Below, one piece after another: positions 25,654 to 34,779 of a DNA stretch of 64,000 nt. How positions within the stretch are numbered: the first letter of the stretch is position 1; each line of letters opens with the position of its first letter. The translations under genes were made by a program, and so were the position numbers. Where the stretch lies: the NCBI GenBank assembly GCA_964515195.1, contig CAZETK010000009.1, positions 1-64,000 on the forward strand, in the 5' to 3' direction. The stretch comes from Ga0074139 sp964515195. GTDB taxonomy: Bacteria > Bdellovibrionota > Bdellovibrionia > Bdellovibrionales > Bdellovibrionaceae. A model generated the notes under the pieces. It did not search any database, was not told the DNA's origin, and saw only the letters and a list, made by a program, of their open reading frames with translations.

Positions 25654-26745
25654 TTATTTTATCGCTGTCACGGCCACGTGTTCATCGGGAAAGTTTTGTC
25701 GGTTGATCTTTCGAAACCCGATTTCACGAAGCCAGGATTCATATTCACGAGCCGAGTACATATAGCCATACCCCGTCGCTTGCGCCAGAAAATAGGCTGA
25801 AGTGATCACGGCCGAGTGGGGACCTCGGCCATCATCCTTTTCCATGATGTCGAAGATGATAACCTTGCCGCCTGGAGGCAGGCGATCATAAGCTTTTTTC
25901 AAAAGGAACATGTTCTGCTCTTCAGACCAAATATCCAAGAAGTGACAGAAAGAAATCGCGTCGACGCCCTCGGGAAAGGGATCAGTGAAGCAATTTCCGG
26001 CGAAGGTGTTGATCCTGTCAGACAAATTATTGTTCGCAATATTTTTTTGCGCCCTTTGTGTTACCGTCGGCGAATCAAAGACTGTTCCCTTTAGATGAGG
26101 GTTGTGTTTTACAATTTGCATGAGGTTCGTAGCGTTTCCTCCGCCGACATCCAGAAGGTGGTGATACTTTGCAAAGTCAACATACTTGGCCACCCAAAGA
26201 TTAGCGACATTGGACAGCTGCTGCATGGCTGTCTGAAATATTTTTTCAAGCTCTGGCTGGTGAGCCAGACGCTCATAAAGAGTGGGCTCGGTTCCTGGCA
26301 TCTCCTTCAGTCCCACATTCGTATTTTCTTTCACGGAATCATAGTAGTAGTACATGGCCTTGTAAGAGATAAAATGAAACCAACCGATGATACTGGTGAT
26401 TTCAAGAGGACTGTTTCGATTAAAGTAATGTTTAGCCAGAAATGAATTTTTATAGACTGGATCCTCATGACTGCTGAACCATTTTTTCTTCACGATATCG
26501 ACTGACACTAGTAAAGCCAGCATATTGCGGGCGTTCTTTTCTGTGATATTCAAAGCTTTTGCAATTTCTGATCGCTTCATGGGTCCGCGAGTGGCTAATA
26601 AGTTGAAGAGGTCAAATTGGATGGCAGCACTTAAACCTTCAAAAAAAATGGGCCCATAGATCACCATAAGAGCCTTGTTTTTCATCATCTTTACAATAAA
26701 GTTATCGAGCAACAGCCTTTGCCATAAAAGCTTCAAACGCAGCAT
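25654..26745 (-). CDS. SAM-dependent O-methyltransferase-like protein (COMT/CrtF type)
   Basis: A 363-residue enzyme. The N-terminal third is a winged-helix dimerisation domain ('LFNLLATRGPMKRSEIAKAL', 'ITEKNARNMLALLVS') as in plant-type O-methyltransferases. The Rossmann part has SAM motif I 'HLLDVGGGNATN', 'GTVFDSP' and 'PPGGKVIIFDIM'. These enzymes methylate hydroxyls of small aromatic or polyketide-like compounds; the substrate here is unknown. GAGGAGG precedes the ATG. It stands alone, convergent with tonB and divergent from the winged-helix protein gene. Confidence 0.78.
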   Translation of the reverse strand: MLRLKLLWQRLLLDNFIVKMMKNKALMVIYGPIFFEGLSAAIQFDLFNLLATRGPMKRSEIAKALNITEKNARNMLALLVSVDIVKKKWFSSHEDPVYKNSFLAKHYFNRNSPLEITSIIGWFHFISYKAMYYYYDSVKENTNVGLKEMPGTEPTLYERLAHQPELEKIFQTAMQQLSNVANLWVAKYVDFAKYHHLLDVGGGNATNLMQIVKHNPHLKGTVFDSPTVTQRAQKNIANNNLSDRINTFAGNCFTDPFPEGVDAISFCHFLDIWSEEQNMFLLKKAYDRLPPGGKVIIFDIMEKDDGRGPHSAVITSAYFLAQATGYGYMYSAREYESWLREIGFRKINRQNFPDEHVAVTAIK

Positions 26746-26812
26746 GGTAGCCTCCTCTAATAGGTTTAGCCTAACAATTAAAGTGTTATCATGAAACTCC
26801 TGGTTTTTATTA

Positions 26813-28666
26813 TTGACTCGAAAATTGAATCGAAATACGGGTCCAAGGGTGGGAGTTCTTCGAGAACGGTACTCATCTCAGCTTTTGGACAAGGCCCTAC
26901 GGGCTCGAATGACAGGTCGGCATCGTCGGGTGTCAGAAATTTGCCAATTATTGCGCAAGCTCGATGCCCAAAATCAATTGAGTGACTGGGCACGTGCCCA
27001 TTTGGGGATTTTAGAAGCTTTTTCTGCTCCATTTGAGCTGAATTTAAAGGCGCGACAGCAAAGTCTCGAACGTGCGGCTCGTATGCTTCAGCCCCACGAT
27101 CTGCGCGAAAGCTTTTTATTTCTTTATGAGCAGTCGGGTTTGTTTTTGCATTTGCGAAACTACAAATGCGCGCTGGAGTATGCTCTTAAAGCAACAGAAA
27201 GAAGCTTTGATCAAAACAGCCGCCTTTCGTCCGATCTGAATGCCTGTATTGCTCAGGAAGCCTTGGGCCTGGATGTGCAAGGACATATTCAAAGGTTTAG
27301 ACAAGAGATTTGCCATCCTCCCCAGAAAAATCAAAACCCAAGACTCTATAAAGAGTTTATCGATTTTTCTTTAAGAACGTGCTTTAGAACTGGGGATTTC
27401 GCGGCCATGGGAGCCCCTGATAGCCTCTATTTCAATTGGCTCTGTCAACTTCCGCAAATTCATTTTCCATCGGAATTAAAAACGAAAGCAATTAAGTCTT
27501 TGCATGGTCATGAATCTTATACGGACTTCGCTTTGAACACTTTGACCTTCAAAATGGAGGTGACTGAGTTAAGTGCTAATGTTCTTCCCAGGTGGTGTGA
27601 TCGGCTTTATTTGTGGACTTGGACCTGGTTCAAAAACCCATCAAAGGCCCCCTTGAGCCTTATTCTTGATCTTTTAGAGAGATTTCCGTTTGAAAAAAAT
27701 ATTCACTGCATGACTACGGAAGACCGCTTAATGGTAAGGCACAGTCTTATGCTTCTGTCTTTAATTGATTTGAAAGTAAGCCCCAGTCTGGAAAACCTTT
27801 TTCAGAAAATGGCACCCATTGATTACGAGTCTCATCCATTTTTGAAAAATGAGCGCTGCTTCATTGTGGCCTTACAAACACTAGTGCGTCACGGAAAAAT
27901 CGAGCAAAGCCACACCAGAATTTCTTCTTTCAACGGCTATGTTAAGTATTTTTCACCCGACAATTTCAATAAATTGGAGCTTACTAGGGAATGGCCAGGA
28001 TTCCAATTTTTAGCTTGGCAAAGTAAGAGAAGTGCGCGTACTCGAAAGAAATACTTTATCTCGCCTCACTTGGGCCGCTTTGCCTGGATAGAAAACGGCG
28101 TCTCAGTTGAAAGCTTAGCCGTGGCGCGAGCTTTTGCCTTTTTTCTCATAAATCAGGATAGTGGCGCTATTAATCTTTCCGAATTTAATCATTTCGTTTT
28201 TGGCCTTGAAGGGTTCGATTCCTTCATGCATTACCGTAAAGTCTACAATCTAGTCGCTCGGATGAAGAATATGGCTGAGGGAGATTTTCAATTTAAAATT
28301 CGTGGTGATGTCATTCATTTCAAGATTCATGGGCGTAAATTCTTTTTGTGTGAAAATGGTCATCCGCTGCAAGCGGATGTGATCCGGTGGCGCAGACTGC
28401 TTTCCCGGATCAGAAGGAATTTTGAAACAGACTCGACGGGTCAGTCAAAAAAAAGTGATGCCAAGGTGGTCTTGCCAATCTTTACCTTAAAGGAGCATTA
28501 CTCCCGGGCGGAGCTCCAAAGACTTTTTCAGTGGAGCAAGCCGATGGCTGTCAGAACGCTAAAGGAATTATGCCAAAAGGGGATGTTGGTTAAAGAAGGT
28601 CAAGGGCGCCGGACGATCTACAAGCTTTCAAGGGTGGGAATCGAATCAGAATTGATGTCAACATAA
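26813..28666 (+). CDS. Large protein with C-terminal winged-helix domain
   Basis: A 617-residue (by the TTG at 26813) cytoplasmic protein I cannot assign to a family. Residues about 25-250 are helical and resemble TPR-like repeats. The last 65 residues, including 'EHYSRAELQRLFQWSKPMA' and 'RTLKELCQKGMLVKEGQGR', have the spacing of a winged helix-turn-helix, so DNA binding is likely. The start is uncertain: GTG at 26849 and ATG at 26909 are in frame and none has a good Shine-Dalgarno. It is followed 41 nt later by an SDR gene and may regulate it or share its transcript. Confidence 0.55.
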   Translation: MTRKLNRNTGPRVGVLRERYSSQLLDKALRARMTGRHRRVSEICQLLRKLDAQNQLSDWARAHLGILEAFSAPFELNLKARQQSLERAARMLQPHDLRESFLFLYEQSGLFLHLRNYKCALEYALKATERSFDQNSRLSSDLNACIAQEALGLDVQGHIQRFRQEICHPPQKNQNPRLYKEFIDFSLRTCFRTGDFAAMGAPDSLYFNWLCQLPQIHFPSELKTKAIKSLHGHESYTDFALNTLTFKMEVTELSANVLPRWCDRLYLWTWTWFKNPSKAPLSLILDLLERFPFEKNIHCMTTEDRLMVRHSLMLLSLIDLKVSPSLENLFQKMAPIDYESHPFLKNERCFIVALQTLVRHGKIEQSHTRISSFNGYVKYFSPDNFNKLELTREWPGFQFLAWQSKRSARTRKKYFISPHLGRFAWIENGVSVESLAVARAFAFFLINQDSGAINLSEFNHFVFGLEGFDSFMHYRKVYNLVARMKNMAEGDFQFKIRGDVIHFKIHGRKFFLCENGHPLQADVIRWRRLLSRIRRNFETDSTGQSKKSDAKVVLPIFTLKEHYSRAELQRLFQWSKPMAVRTLKELCQKGMLVKEGQGRRTIYKLSRVGIESELMST

Positions 28667-28707
28667 GCGTGTGATAGCAAGTTAAATAACTCGAAAGGAA
28701 ATATAAA

Positions 28708-29454
28708 ATGGAATTAAAAAATCAAGTTATTATTGTTACTGGCGCTGCTAGTGGCATCGGAAAAGAAGCGGCTAAAGCGCTCGCAAAAAAGGGTGCAAAA
28801 CTTATCGCAGCGGATTTTAATTTAGATGGGGCACAGAGCCTGGCTACAGAGTTAAATCAGCAAGGAACTCAGGCGCACGCCTTTAAGGTTGATGTTTCCA
28901 AAGCTGACGAGGTCGAGGCTTTGGTCAACTTCGCCATTGAGAAATTTGGAACGTTGAACGGCATTTTCAATAATGCTGGAATTGGCCTTGTAAAGCCTTT
29001 CTTAGAAATGGACCCGGCTTCCTACCATAAGGTTATCGATGTGGATCAACATAGTGTTTATTATGGCATGTATTATGCCGCAAAACGAATGGTCGAGCTT
29101 AAAGCGACCGGAACTTTCGTCAACACCGCCTCGATTTATGGAACAATAGCCGCTGTTGGCAGCTTTAATTATAACGCCGCCAAGGCTGCCGTTGTTATGA
29201 TGAGCAAGTCTGCAGCTCTGGAATTGGCAGCCCACAATATCCGCGTTGTGGGGATTGCCCCCGGATTCATCGATACGCCCATCCTGGGAAAAGATGAAGA
29301 GATGAAAAATTCGTTGGCCCAACTTCATATGCACAAAAAATTGATTGATCCAACGGCTGTTGCCAGTGTTGTGGCTTTTCTATTTACAGATGCTGCGCGA
29401 GCCATCAACGGATCCACGGTGGCCGTGGATGACGGATTCTTAGCTTTTAAGTGA
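28708..29454 (+). CDS. Short-chain dehydrogenase/reductase
   Basis: A 248-residue classical SDR that would use NAD(P)(H) on an unknown alcohol or ketone. The cofactor motif is 'TGAASGIG', followed by 'NNAGIG', the catalytic Ser in 'NTASIYG', and the Tyr/Lys pair in 'YNAAKAAV'. 'GIAPGFIDTPI' is the usual post-catalytic loop. An Asp after the second strand ('LIAADFN') suggests NAD(H) preference, which is inference. GAAAGGAA lies before the ATG. It is followed by an IS-end-like repeat. Confidence 0.88.
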   Translation: MELKNQVIIVTGAASGIGKEAAKALAKKGAKLIAADFNLDGAQSLATELNQQGTQAHAFKVDVSKADEVEALVNFAIEKFGTLNGIFNNAGIGLVKPFLEMDPASYHKVIDVDQHSVYYGMYYAAKRMVELKATGTFVNTASIYGTIAAVGSFNYNAAKAAVVMMSKSAALELAAHNIRVVGIAPGFIDTPILGKDEEMKNSLAQLHMHKKLIDPTAVASVVAFLFTDAARAINGSTVAVDDGFLAFK

Positions 29455-29469
29455 GGTTTAGTCCATCCT

Positions 29470-29514
29470 GACACATTGTTTACATTTTATACCGGAGACA
29501 TAGTTTACACTTTT
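29470..29514. repeat. Imperfect tandem repeat resembling an insertion-sequence end
   Basis: Two copies of about 19 nt, GACACATTGTTTACATTTT (29470-29488) and GAGACATAGTTTACACTTTT (29495-29514), lie head-to-tail with a 25-nt period and about 16 of 19 matches. This arrangement resembles the multi-copy transposase-binding ends of IS481/IS3-like elements. No transposase gene is next to it, so it would be a solo remnant. Confidence 0.4.
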
Positions 29515-29542
29515 CCAATCCAGGGGGGAATTAGACGGACTA

Positions 29543-30427
29543 TCAAGGAAAAACTGTGAAAGGGCCGACCCGAACTGGAAGTCGACTTTCCCAATTAGGA
29601 GGGGGAGTGTGAACAAAACCAGAGTCCGTAAGAGGATCGTATTGGCCTTTGTTAAGCTCATATTGGATACGGGCCTCATCTTTCCAGGGGATCACTTCGT
29701 AGGCGTGGTACTTCTTTAGAAAGATCACATAGGCCGGTTGCCAGTCTCTTTTTCGAAAGTTTTCGCTTTCTGTTGGGTAACCTTGATTTTTGGCCCAATC
29801 CAAAAAAGCACTATCGGCATTCCAGCTATGATCAAAGAACTTAATCATGGATAACCCATGGGGGCTCGCAATATACATGGTCTTGTTGAGTGTTTTTTGC
29901 AATAACCTCATATCCCCAAAAGAGGGGAGTGCGCTGATAGGATGATCGGAAGGTTGTGTATGAAGATCAAAACTTGAAAGCCCCGTACCTAATAGCGGGA
30001 TAAGGGACTCTGGAGGTTTAACTGCCATCTGGTCTGACAGAATCAAAATCCATCGGCCTCGGAAGGACATCAATCCCGCTTCACGCCGTTCGTGGCCCCA
30101 CTTAAGAAGGTGCTGGATCAAGAGTGAGTTGGGAGGGCCCTCTAGGCGGTGGACCGTTCCCGGATTAAGGGCCTTTAATTCTGCTAGCGATATTGTAGGG
30201 CTGAGCCTTGGAAAGTCCAGTAGGCCTTCAATATTTTCAATGTACCTTCTGACCGTAGTCACGTGAAAGCTTTCAGGCTTATTTAAAACGGATCGACAAG
30301 AAGAGTTTGCGGAAGACGCAAAGGAGGGGGACAAAAACAGGCTTGTCACTGTCAAAACACTCAACACAAAAGGTCGCAGAGAGTGGGATTGAATGGTCAA
30401 TTTCCTCATCGGTAGAAGAGGTAGCAT
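29543..30427 (-). CDS. Secreted protein of unknown function
   Basis: An exported protein of about 294 residues with a signal peptide ('FVLSVLTVTSLFLSPSFA'). The mature region has two cysteines close to the start (SSCRS) and no motif I recognise. The C-terminal part contains 'PAYVIFLKKYHAYEVIPWKD' and a Pro-rich end. ATGs at 30427 and 30409 are both plausible, and the longest frame uses a GTG at 30472. None has a strong Shine-Dalgarno. It lies directly downstream of tRNA-His on the same strand. Confidence 0.5.
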   Translation of the reverse strand: MLPLLPMRKLTIQSHSLRPFVLSVLTVTSLFLSPSFASSANSSCRSVLNKPESFHVTTVRRYIENIEGLLDFPRLSPTISLAELKALNPGTVHRLEGPPNSLLIQHLLKWGHERREAGLMSFRGRWILILSDQMAVKPPESLIPLLGTGLSSFDLHTQPSDHPISALPSFGDMRLLQKTLNKTMYIASPHGLSMIKFFDHSWNADSAFLDWAKNQGYPTESENFRKRDWQPAYVIFLKKYHAYEVIPWKDEARIQYELNKGQYDPLTDSGFVHTPPPNWESRLPVRVGPFTVFP

Positions 30428-30485
30428 ATTGGGTGCCACTATCGAGTGAGTAGAACCTCTGCTCAGCACCACTGAGATTTGGGAA

Positions 30486-30562
30486 TGGGGTGACCGACGG
30501 GGGTTGAACCCGCGACCCTGGGAATCACAATCCCATGCTCTACCAGCTGAGCTACGGCCACC
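30486..30562 (-). tRNA. tRNA-His (anticodon GTG)
   Basis: The reverse strand folds as a full cloverleaf: acceptor GTGGCCG/CGGTCAC with an extra 5' G at 30562 (the G-1 typical of tRNA-His), D arm GCTC..GAGC, anticodon loop TTGTGAT on the stem TGGGA/TCCCA, and T arm GCGGGTTCAACCCCCGT. CCA is encoded (30486-30488). Confidence 0.95.
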
Positions 30563-30698
30563 ATCAAAAATTGATTTTGAACGAAAACTTATAACCCACT
30601 GATGCCCGTCTGAGAAGGATCGGCGTTGACACCATGTATAATACTCTTATTTTTAGGGCGGCCTTGAAAAATTTCCTGCCTTCTTACATGGTGATTTT

Positions 30699-31193
30699 AT
30701 GGATCTCAAAATTAAAACAGCCCCTAAAAAGGGAAAAGGCGTCTTCACCAATAAGCCCATTCAGGCAGGCCGGCTTGTTTGCATCCTGACTGGCGACAGG
30801 CTGACCGCTCGACAGATGGATCGCCGTATCGAAGCGGGTCAGGAAACCACAGATGATCCCTTTCAAATCAGCCGCACTCTTTATTTGGATTTAGACGAAG
30901 TTCCACGCTCTATTAACCATAGCTGTGATCCCAACTGTGGCATTCGGCAAGAGAACAAGCTTTTTGCTATCCGGGATATCAAGGCGGGTGAGGAAATCAC
31001 TTTTGATTACTCCACAACGGTCCCGTGCTACAAATCCTGGTGGAAAATGAGGTGCCGCTGTGGAGCGAAGATATGTCGCAGGGTTGCTAGTTCGTACAAT
31101 ACTATTCCGAAAAAGCAGCAAAATAAGTATCTGGCCTTACATGTCGTTCCGTTATGGGTTCGAAAGTATCCAAGTTATCACGATATTTACTGA
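30699..31193 (+). CDS. SET-domain protein (putative protein-lysine methyltransferase)
   Basis: A 164-residue stand-alone SET domain. 'KGKGVFTNKPIQAGRLV' is the N-SET start, 'INHSCDPNCGI' near residue 71 is the SAM-binding NHSC motif, and 'GEEITFDYS' near residue 97 carries the catalytic Tyr. A short post-SET segment with Cys residues ('MRCRCGAKICR') could bind zinc together with an upstream Cys. SET domains methylate lysines in proteins; in bacteria the targets are mostly unknown. The gene has its own Shine-Dalgarno and stands alone; its end overlaps the convergent neighbour by 7 nt. Confidence 0.88.
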   Translation: MDLKIKTAPKKGKGVFTNKPIQAGRLVCILTGDRLTARQMDRRIEAGQETTDDPFQISRTLYLDLDEVPRSINHSCDPNCGIRQENKLFAIRDIKAGEEITFDYSTTVPCYKSWWKMRCRCGAKICRRVASSYNTIPKKQQNKYLALHVVPLWVRKYPSYHDIY

Positions 31194-31630
31194 CGTGTTA
31201 ACAGGCCTTGAAAGAACAGAACTCGGTTATTATCTTTGTCCATCCACTCCTCCTGATACTGCAATTTAGAATCTTTAAGGCGGGCCAAGCTTCGTACTCG
31301 GAGGCCATCCTTTCGTATATAGCTTAAGCGAATTGAATCATCACTTATGCTGCCAATTTTATCGCCGTCAAGATAAAGGCCGTCTTGATAAATACGAAGA
31401 CTCATATCTGCTACTTTTAGTTCCTGGGGCTTGCAGTAGATATACCCTTGTAGAATCTTAAGCGCGCTTGTTGTCTGTTCAACGCGGAATTGAATGACAT
31501 CACACTTGAGCGTGCCACCTGAAATATCGGTAACTTTTCCCTGGCCTTGCCAGCGGCCCGTAAAGCTTGCAAAAGCGGCGGCACTAGTCAGTAACAAAAC
31601 AGCAAGTAATGAAAATGAAAATTTGTTCAT
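31187..31630 (-). CDS. Small secreted protein of unknown function
   Basis: A 147-residue exported protein. The signal peptide 'FSLLAVLLLTSAAAFA' is followed by 'SFTGRWQGQGKVTD' and a chain of short beta strands with two cysteines (KCDV, YCKP), suggesting a small lipocalin-like or calycin-like barrel; that is inference. The ATG at 31630 is chosen because AGGGGGA lies just upstream and the signal peptide starts there. The 3' end overlaps the SET gene by 7 nt. Confidence 0.6.
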   Translation of the reverse strand: MNKFSFSLLAVLLLTSAAAFASFTGRWQGQGKVTDISGGTLKCDVIQFRVEQTTSALKILQGYIYCKPQELKVADMSLRIYQDGLYLDGDKIGSISDDSIRLSYIRKDGLRVRSLARLKDSKLQYQEEWMDKDNNRVLFFQGLLTRQ

Positions 31631-31825
31631 AAGGTCCCCCTTGGCTGAAATCAATTTCGAGGATCTTGATCAGAGGTGCGGGCGAAGTCAATTCGACCTC
31701 CGGAAAACTTCAGAAGCTATGTCAGAGGTAGCGGAACCCATTTTTAAATGACAAATTCGTGGAACAAAAAGTGATTAGCAGTTGCTTTGAGCGAAAATGG
31801 GGCCTTTAAGGCAAGAGGAGTTTTT

Positions 31826-32842
31826 ATGCGAGGAGAACAAAGTTCCACAATACAGAAAAATCGTCGAGGACAGGGTGTTCGAGAAAGACAACCGTTAGCT
31901 CAGAGAAAGGGAAGTCCCATCGTTTGGGCTATTGATTCGACACGATTGGAAAGCTTTCAGATTCAGAAGACTCGAAAGGTCCTGGAATATTGGATAAAGG
32001 GTAAACAAGATATTTTGCCTGTGTCTATATTTTCCCCGTTTGATTTGGGACTGATAATGCCCTCCAATCGCAAGCTGAAAGCTGAAACCATGAAGGAAGT
32101 TGAAGGGCGTGTAAAGGAGAAGTGGGAAGAGCAATCAATATCGGGAGAAAGCGCTAACTTCTTGGTGGCCGAGTCCAATTCATTGCGGGACCGCGCACAA
32201 GCCCTTGTGGACTTTGCGCGAAGAAAAAAAGCCGAAATTATTGTCACCGGGTCTGGCGCTAAATCGCGAATGAACTTAATCGGCATCGGAAGCTTCGCCG
32301 AGACTTTAATTTCTATCTCGCCGATTCCTGTATTGGTGATTGGTGAAAATGTCACCACGATTACTCCATTTACAAGAATCCTTTTTCCTACAGACTTTTC
32401 AGATGCTTCCAAGCAAACCTTTCGCACGGTTGTGAAATTCGCTAAAAAACATAAATCTGAAGTTCTATTGTATCACTACCTGGATTTGGAGTCGGGGCCA
32501 CTCGCCTTTGGGATTTCGTGGGGCTACGAAGTGCGGTGGATCGAAGAATTTTGGGAAGAGCAAGAAGAACAAAAGCGACTACTGGGAGCCAAGTGGAAAG
32601 AATGGGCAAAGAAACAGGGTATAAAATGCAGTTTCATTTGCGACCGTTCAATTGGAGGCCTGGGAAATCGAATTCTCGAAACGTCGAGAGAAAACCAAGC
32701 TAATCTACTATCGATTAGTGTAACTCGAGGACCCTTAAGCCAGGTGATTTTGGGTCATACGATCAGAGGGATCTTTGCTCACTCGCATTGTCCAGCTCTT
32801 GTAATTCATAGTAAAAGCAAGCAGGGACGGCTTCACAGTTAA
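31826..32842 (+). CDS. Tandem universal stress protein
   Basis: A 338-residue protein with two Usp domains. The first ends with 'TGSGAKSRMNLIGIGSFAE' and 'PIPVLVIG', which fits the G-x2-G-x9-G nucleotide-binding pattern. The second has 'TRGPLSQVILGHTIRGIF' and 'HCPALVIHS'. Such proteins bind ATP or related nucleotides and respond to stress. AGAGGAG 5 nt before the ATG at 31826 supports this start over the TTG at 31787. It is convergent with the Hpt gene. Confidence 0.8.
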   Translation: MRGEQSSTIQKNRRGQGVRERQPLAQRKGSPIVWAIDSTRLESFQIQKTRKVLEYWIKGKQDILPVSIFSPFDLGLIMPSNRKLKAETMKEVEGRVKEKWEEQSISGESANFLVAESNSLRDRAQALVDFARRKKAEIIVTGSGAKSRMNLIGIGSFAETLISISPIPVLVIGENVTTITPFTRILFPTDFSDASKQTFRTVVKFAKKHKSEVLLYHYLDLESGPLAFGISWGYEVRWIEEFWEEQEEQKRLLGAKWKEWAKKQGIKCSFICDRSIGGLGNRILETSRENQANLLSISVTRGPLSQVILGHTIRGIFAHSHCPALVIHSKSKQGRLHS

Positions 32843-32866
32843 AGTTAAAAAATAAAAATTCGGGAA

Positions 32867-33238
32867 TTACTCGCTTACAAATACAACTTGAATGTTACGG
32901 ATATGCTCTTTGATTTCTTTAATTAGGTCTTGAATCTCTTGCTGATTTTCACTGCGTGCCGCTAGCTCCAAATGAGCGGCCAAACCACCCAGATGATTAA
33001 AGCCATAATTTAGACTTGAGCCTTTTAACTTATGTCCATATTGAGCCAACGCTGTAAAGTTGCTGCTCTCACTCCAGGTATCAAGGTCTTGCAGTTCTTG
33101 ATTTCGGCGATTCATGAAATCGGGGATAAGGTCCTTTAACATTTCATCAACTTCTACGATATTTTGATGAGAGTTCGAAGAGGCATGCTCTGAGATCTGT
33201 GGGCTAGATTTATCTGTTCCATGGGAAGTCTGGTTCAT
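32867..33238 (-). CDS. Stand-alone Hpt (histidine phosphotransfer) protein
   Basis: A 123-residue protein whose last 90 residues are an Hpt four-helix bundle. His69 in 'YGHKLKGSSLNYGFNHLG' is the phospho-accepting residue, and 'LAAHLELAARS' is the following helix. It would relay phosphate between a hybrid sensor kinase and a response regulator. The first 30 residues are polar and probably disordered. GGAGG precedes the ATG. No kinase or regulator gene is adjacent. Confidence 0.85.
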   Translation of the reverse strand: MNQTSHGTDKSSPQISEHASSNSHQNIVEVDEMLKDLIPDFMNRRNQELQDLDTWSESSNFTALAQYGHKLKGSSLNYGFNHLGGLAAHLELAARSENQQEIQDLIKEIKEHIRNIQVVFVSE

Positions 33239-33478
33239 GATGATGGCCTCCTATTGATTCAATGGGACCCGTGAAACTATACAAAGCCATGAAGGGCGTC
33301 AATATCTCCATATTTAATTTGTACAATCGCAGAGATTGAGATCATTAAAATGGGGCGTGTAATATATGTATGGAAATGCAAGCAAGGCGTCGGAAGGTCA
33401 ATTTTGAGCTAACCTTGAGCAAGACAAAAATGTAAGCAATCTTCAAATGTTATCTCTGTAGCTTTTTAAACATATTGC

Positions 33479-34675
33479 GTGATTTTTGACACTATTATCA
33501 GTAGCATTGAGCCAGTCGGTTTGACACTAATTCAGCCAACGAGGAACTTGAAACCACAAGATCTTTTTGCTCTTTTCCAAATCCTTGAATGCAAATCTCG
33601 AAATTTGCCTATGGCGGCTGTCGCCTTAAATGAAGCCGGATGGACGCAGAAAGATTTTCTAGCGGCGCAGAGACGTCTTCAACATATGGGTTTACTGGAT
33701 CGTTATACGGCTCAACCCATGTTCGACCGAATTCAGCTTTTTCTATTGGAAGCCCTCTCGTTTTGGTGGCCCTCCAAGAAGTGCCAAATCGGAAAAGGTC
33801 TGCCTCTTTCGATCCCGTCTGTGGGCTCGGTTCATAAGCCAGATTCAGTATCCCAGCAGTGGGTATGGAGCCATCCTGGAGAATACACAGACGGATATGT
33901 CATTAAACCACTTTGGCCGGAGCTACCCCAGCTTTGCATGACCGACCGCCGGGTATTAGAGTTTTTCTCACTGGTGGAAATTTTACGTTTTGATGTGCAC
34001 ACGGCAAAAAATACGGCAAGGCAGTCAATGAAGCGCTACTTGGTCAAAATTCAAGAATTGGGAAAGCAGAATTTCCCCAATATGGAAGAAAACTCCATTG
34101 AACTAGAGGATTTGCACTTTGAAGATCTCGTTAATTACATTTGTTTAAATGGCTTCCGCTCTTTGACTTTGCAAAAGGCGTCCCTTATCACCCAGCTTCC
34201 CTACCGGTTTTATTTTGAAAACTGGGAAACTGACCAAGCCCTCAGACTATGGGTGGCGGGAAAGTATCATGATCGCGTTTTCCAATTTTTAAATCCTCTG
34301 GCCGAGAAAATTCATCACATCAACAAGGGTCACCTGGCTTTAGTGCTCGAAACATATCTCGATTACATTGAGAGTAATGAAGACTACTACCGGATTAATC
34401 TGTGGTCATATCTTGAAAATGACGCTGCTTTGGAAGAGATGAGCCGAAGGTCTCAAAGATCCTTTTTTCAAACAGTTTTGACCCTATTCAAAAAGTCTAA
34501 ACCCGAGGCTGCTGAAAAGGCCGAATTTTATTCTTATCTATTTACTTCTCTCTGGCGAGTTTATGCGGAGTTTATATGGGTGGAATCCAAATCCATCAGC
34601 TCTGCTGCCAACCTGGCGAAATTAAAGCGCGATGTTCGCAACTTCATTGTGCGAACTGTTTTCGAGGACTTCTAG
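33479..34675 (+). CDS. Double regulator: MarR-like winged helix plus TetR-like segment
   Basis: A 398-residue protein. Residues about 20-165 look like a MarR-like winged helix ('ALNEAGWTQKDFLAAQRRLQ', 'MGLLDR') with a family-specific tail 'SVGSVHKPD'. Residues about 205-260 read as a divergent TetR DNA-binding unit: 'NYICLNGFRSLTLQKASLI' then 'LPYRFYFENWETDQAL', where TetR proteins have a GF..T..I..A....YYHF...E pattern. The rest is helical, as in TetR ligand domains. A single protein with both modules is unusual. The GTG at 33479 has no good Shine-Dalgarno, so the start is uncertain. It lies 104 nt upstream of lon. Confidence 0.55.
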   Translation: MIFDTIISSIEPVGLTLIQPTRNLKPQDLFALFQILECKSRNLPMAAVALNEAGWTQKDFLAAQRRLQHMGLLDRYTAQPMFDRIQLFLLEALSFWWPSKKCQIGKGLPLSIPSVGSVHKPDSVSQQWVWSHPGEYTDGYVIKPLWPELPQLCMTDRRVLEFFSLVEILRFDVHTAKNTARQSMKRYLVKIQELGKQNFPNMEENSIELEDLHFEDLVNYICLNGFRSLTLQKASLITQLPYRFYFENWETDQALRLWVAGKYHDRVFQFLNPLAEKIHHINKGHLALVLETYLDYIESNEDYYRINLWSYLENDAALEEMSRRSQRSFFQTVLTLFKKSKPEAAEKAEFYSYLFTSLWRVYAEFIWVESKSISSAANLAKLKRDVRNFIVRTVFEDF

Positions 34676-34779
34676 CATTCTTGTTGAAATGCAATCTGCT
34701 GCAACCTTGACGATTCTCGTTTATGACACAAGTTTTGCTTAGAAGATTTTCCCTATCTGGAAAATTGAAGGAGAATTCT

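Noticed and set aside
30627..30643. TTGACA and TATAAT upstream of the SET gene
   Set aside because: They are only 5 nt apart, far from the 16-18 nt needed for a sigma-70 promoter.
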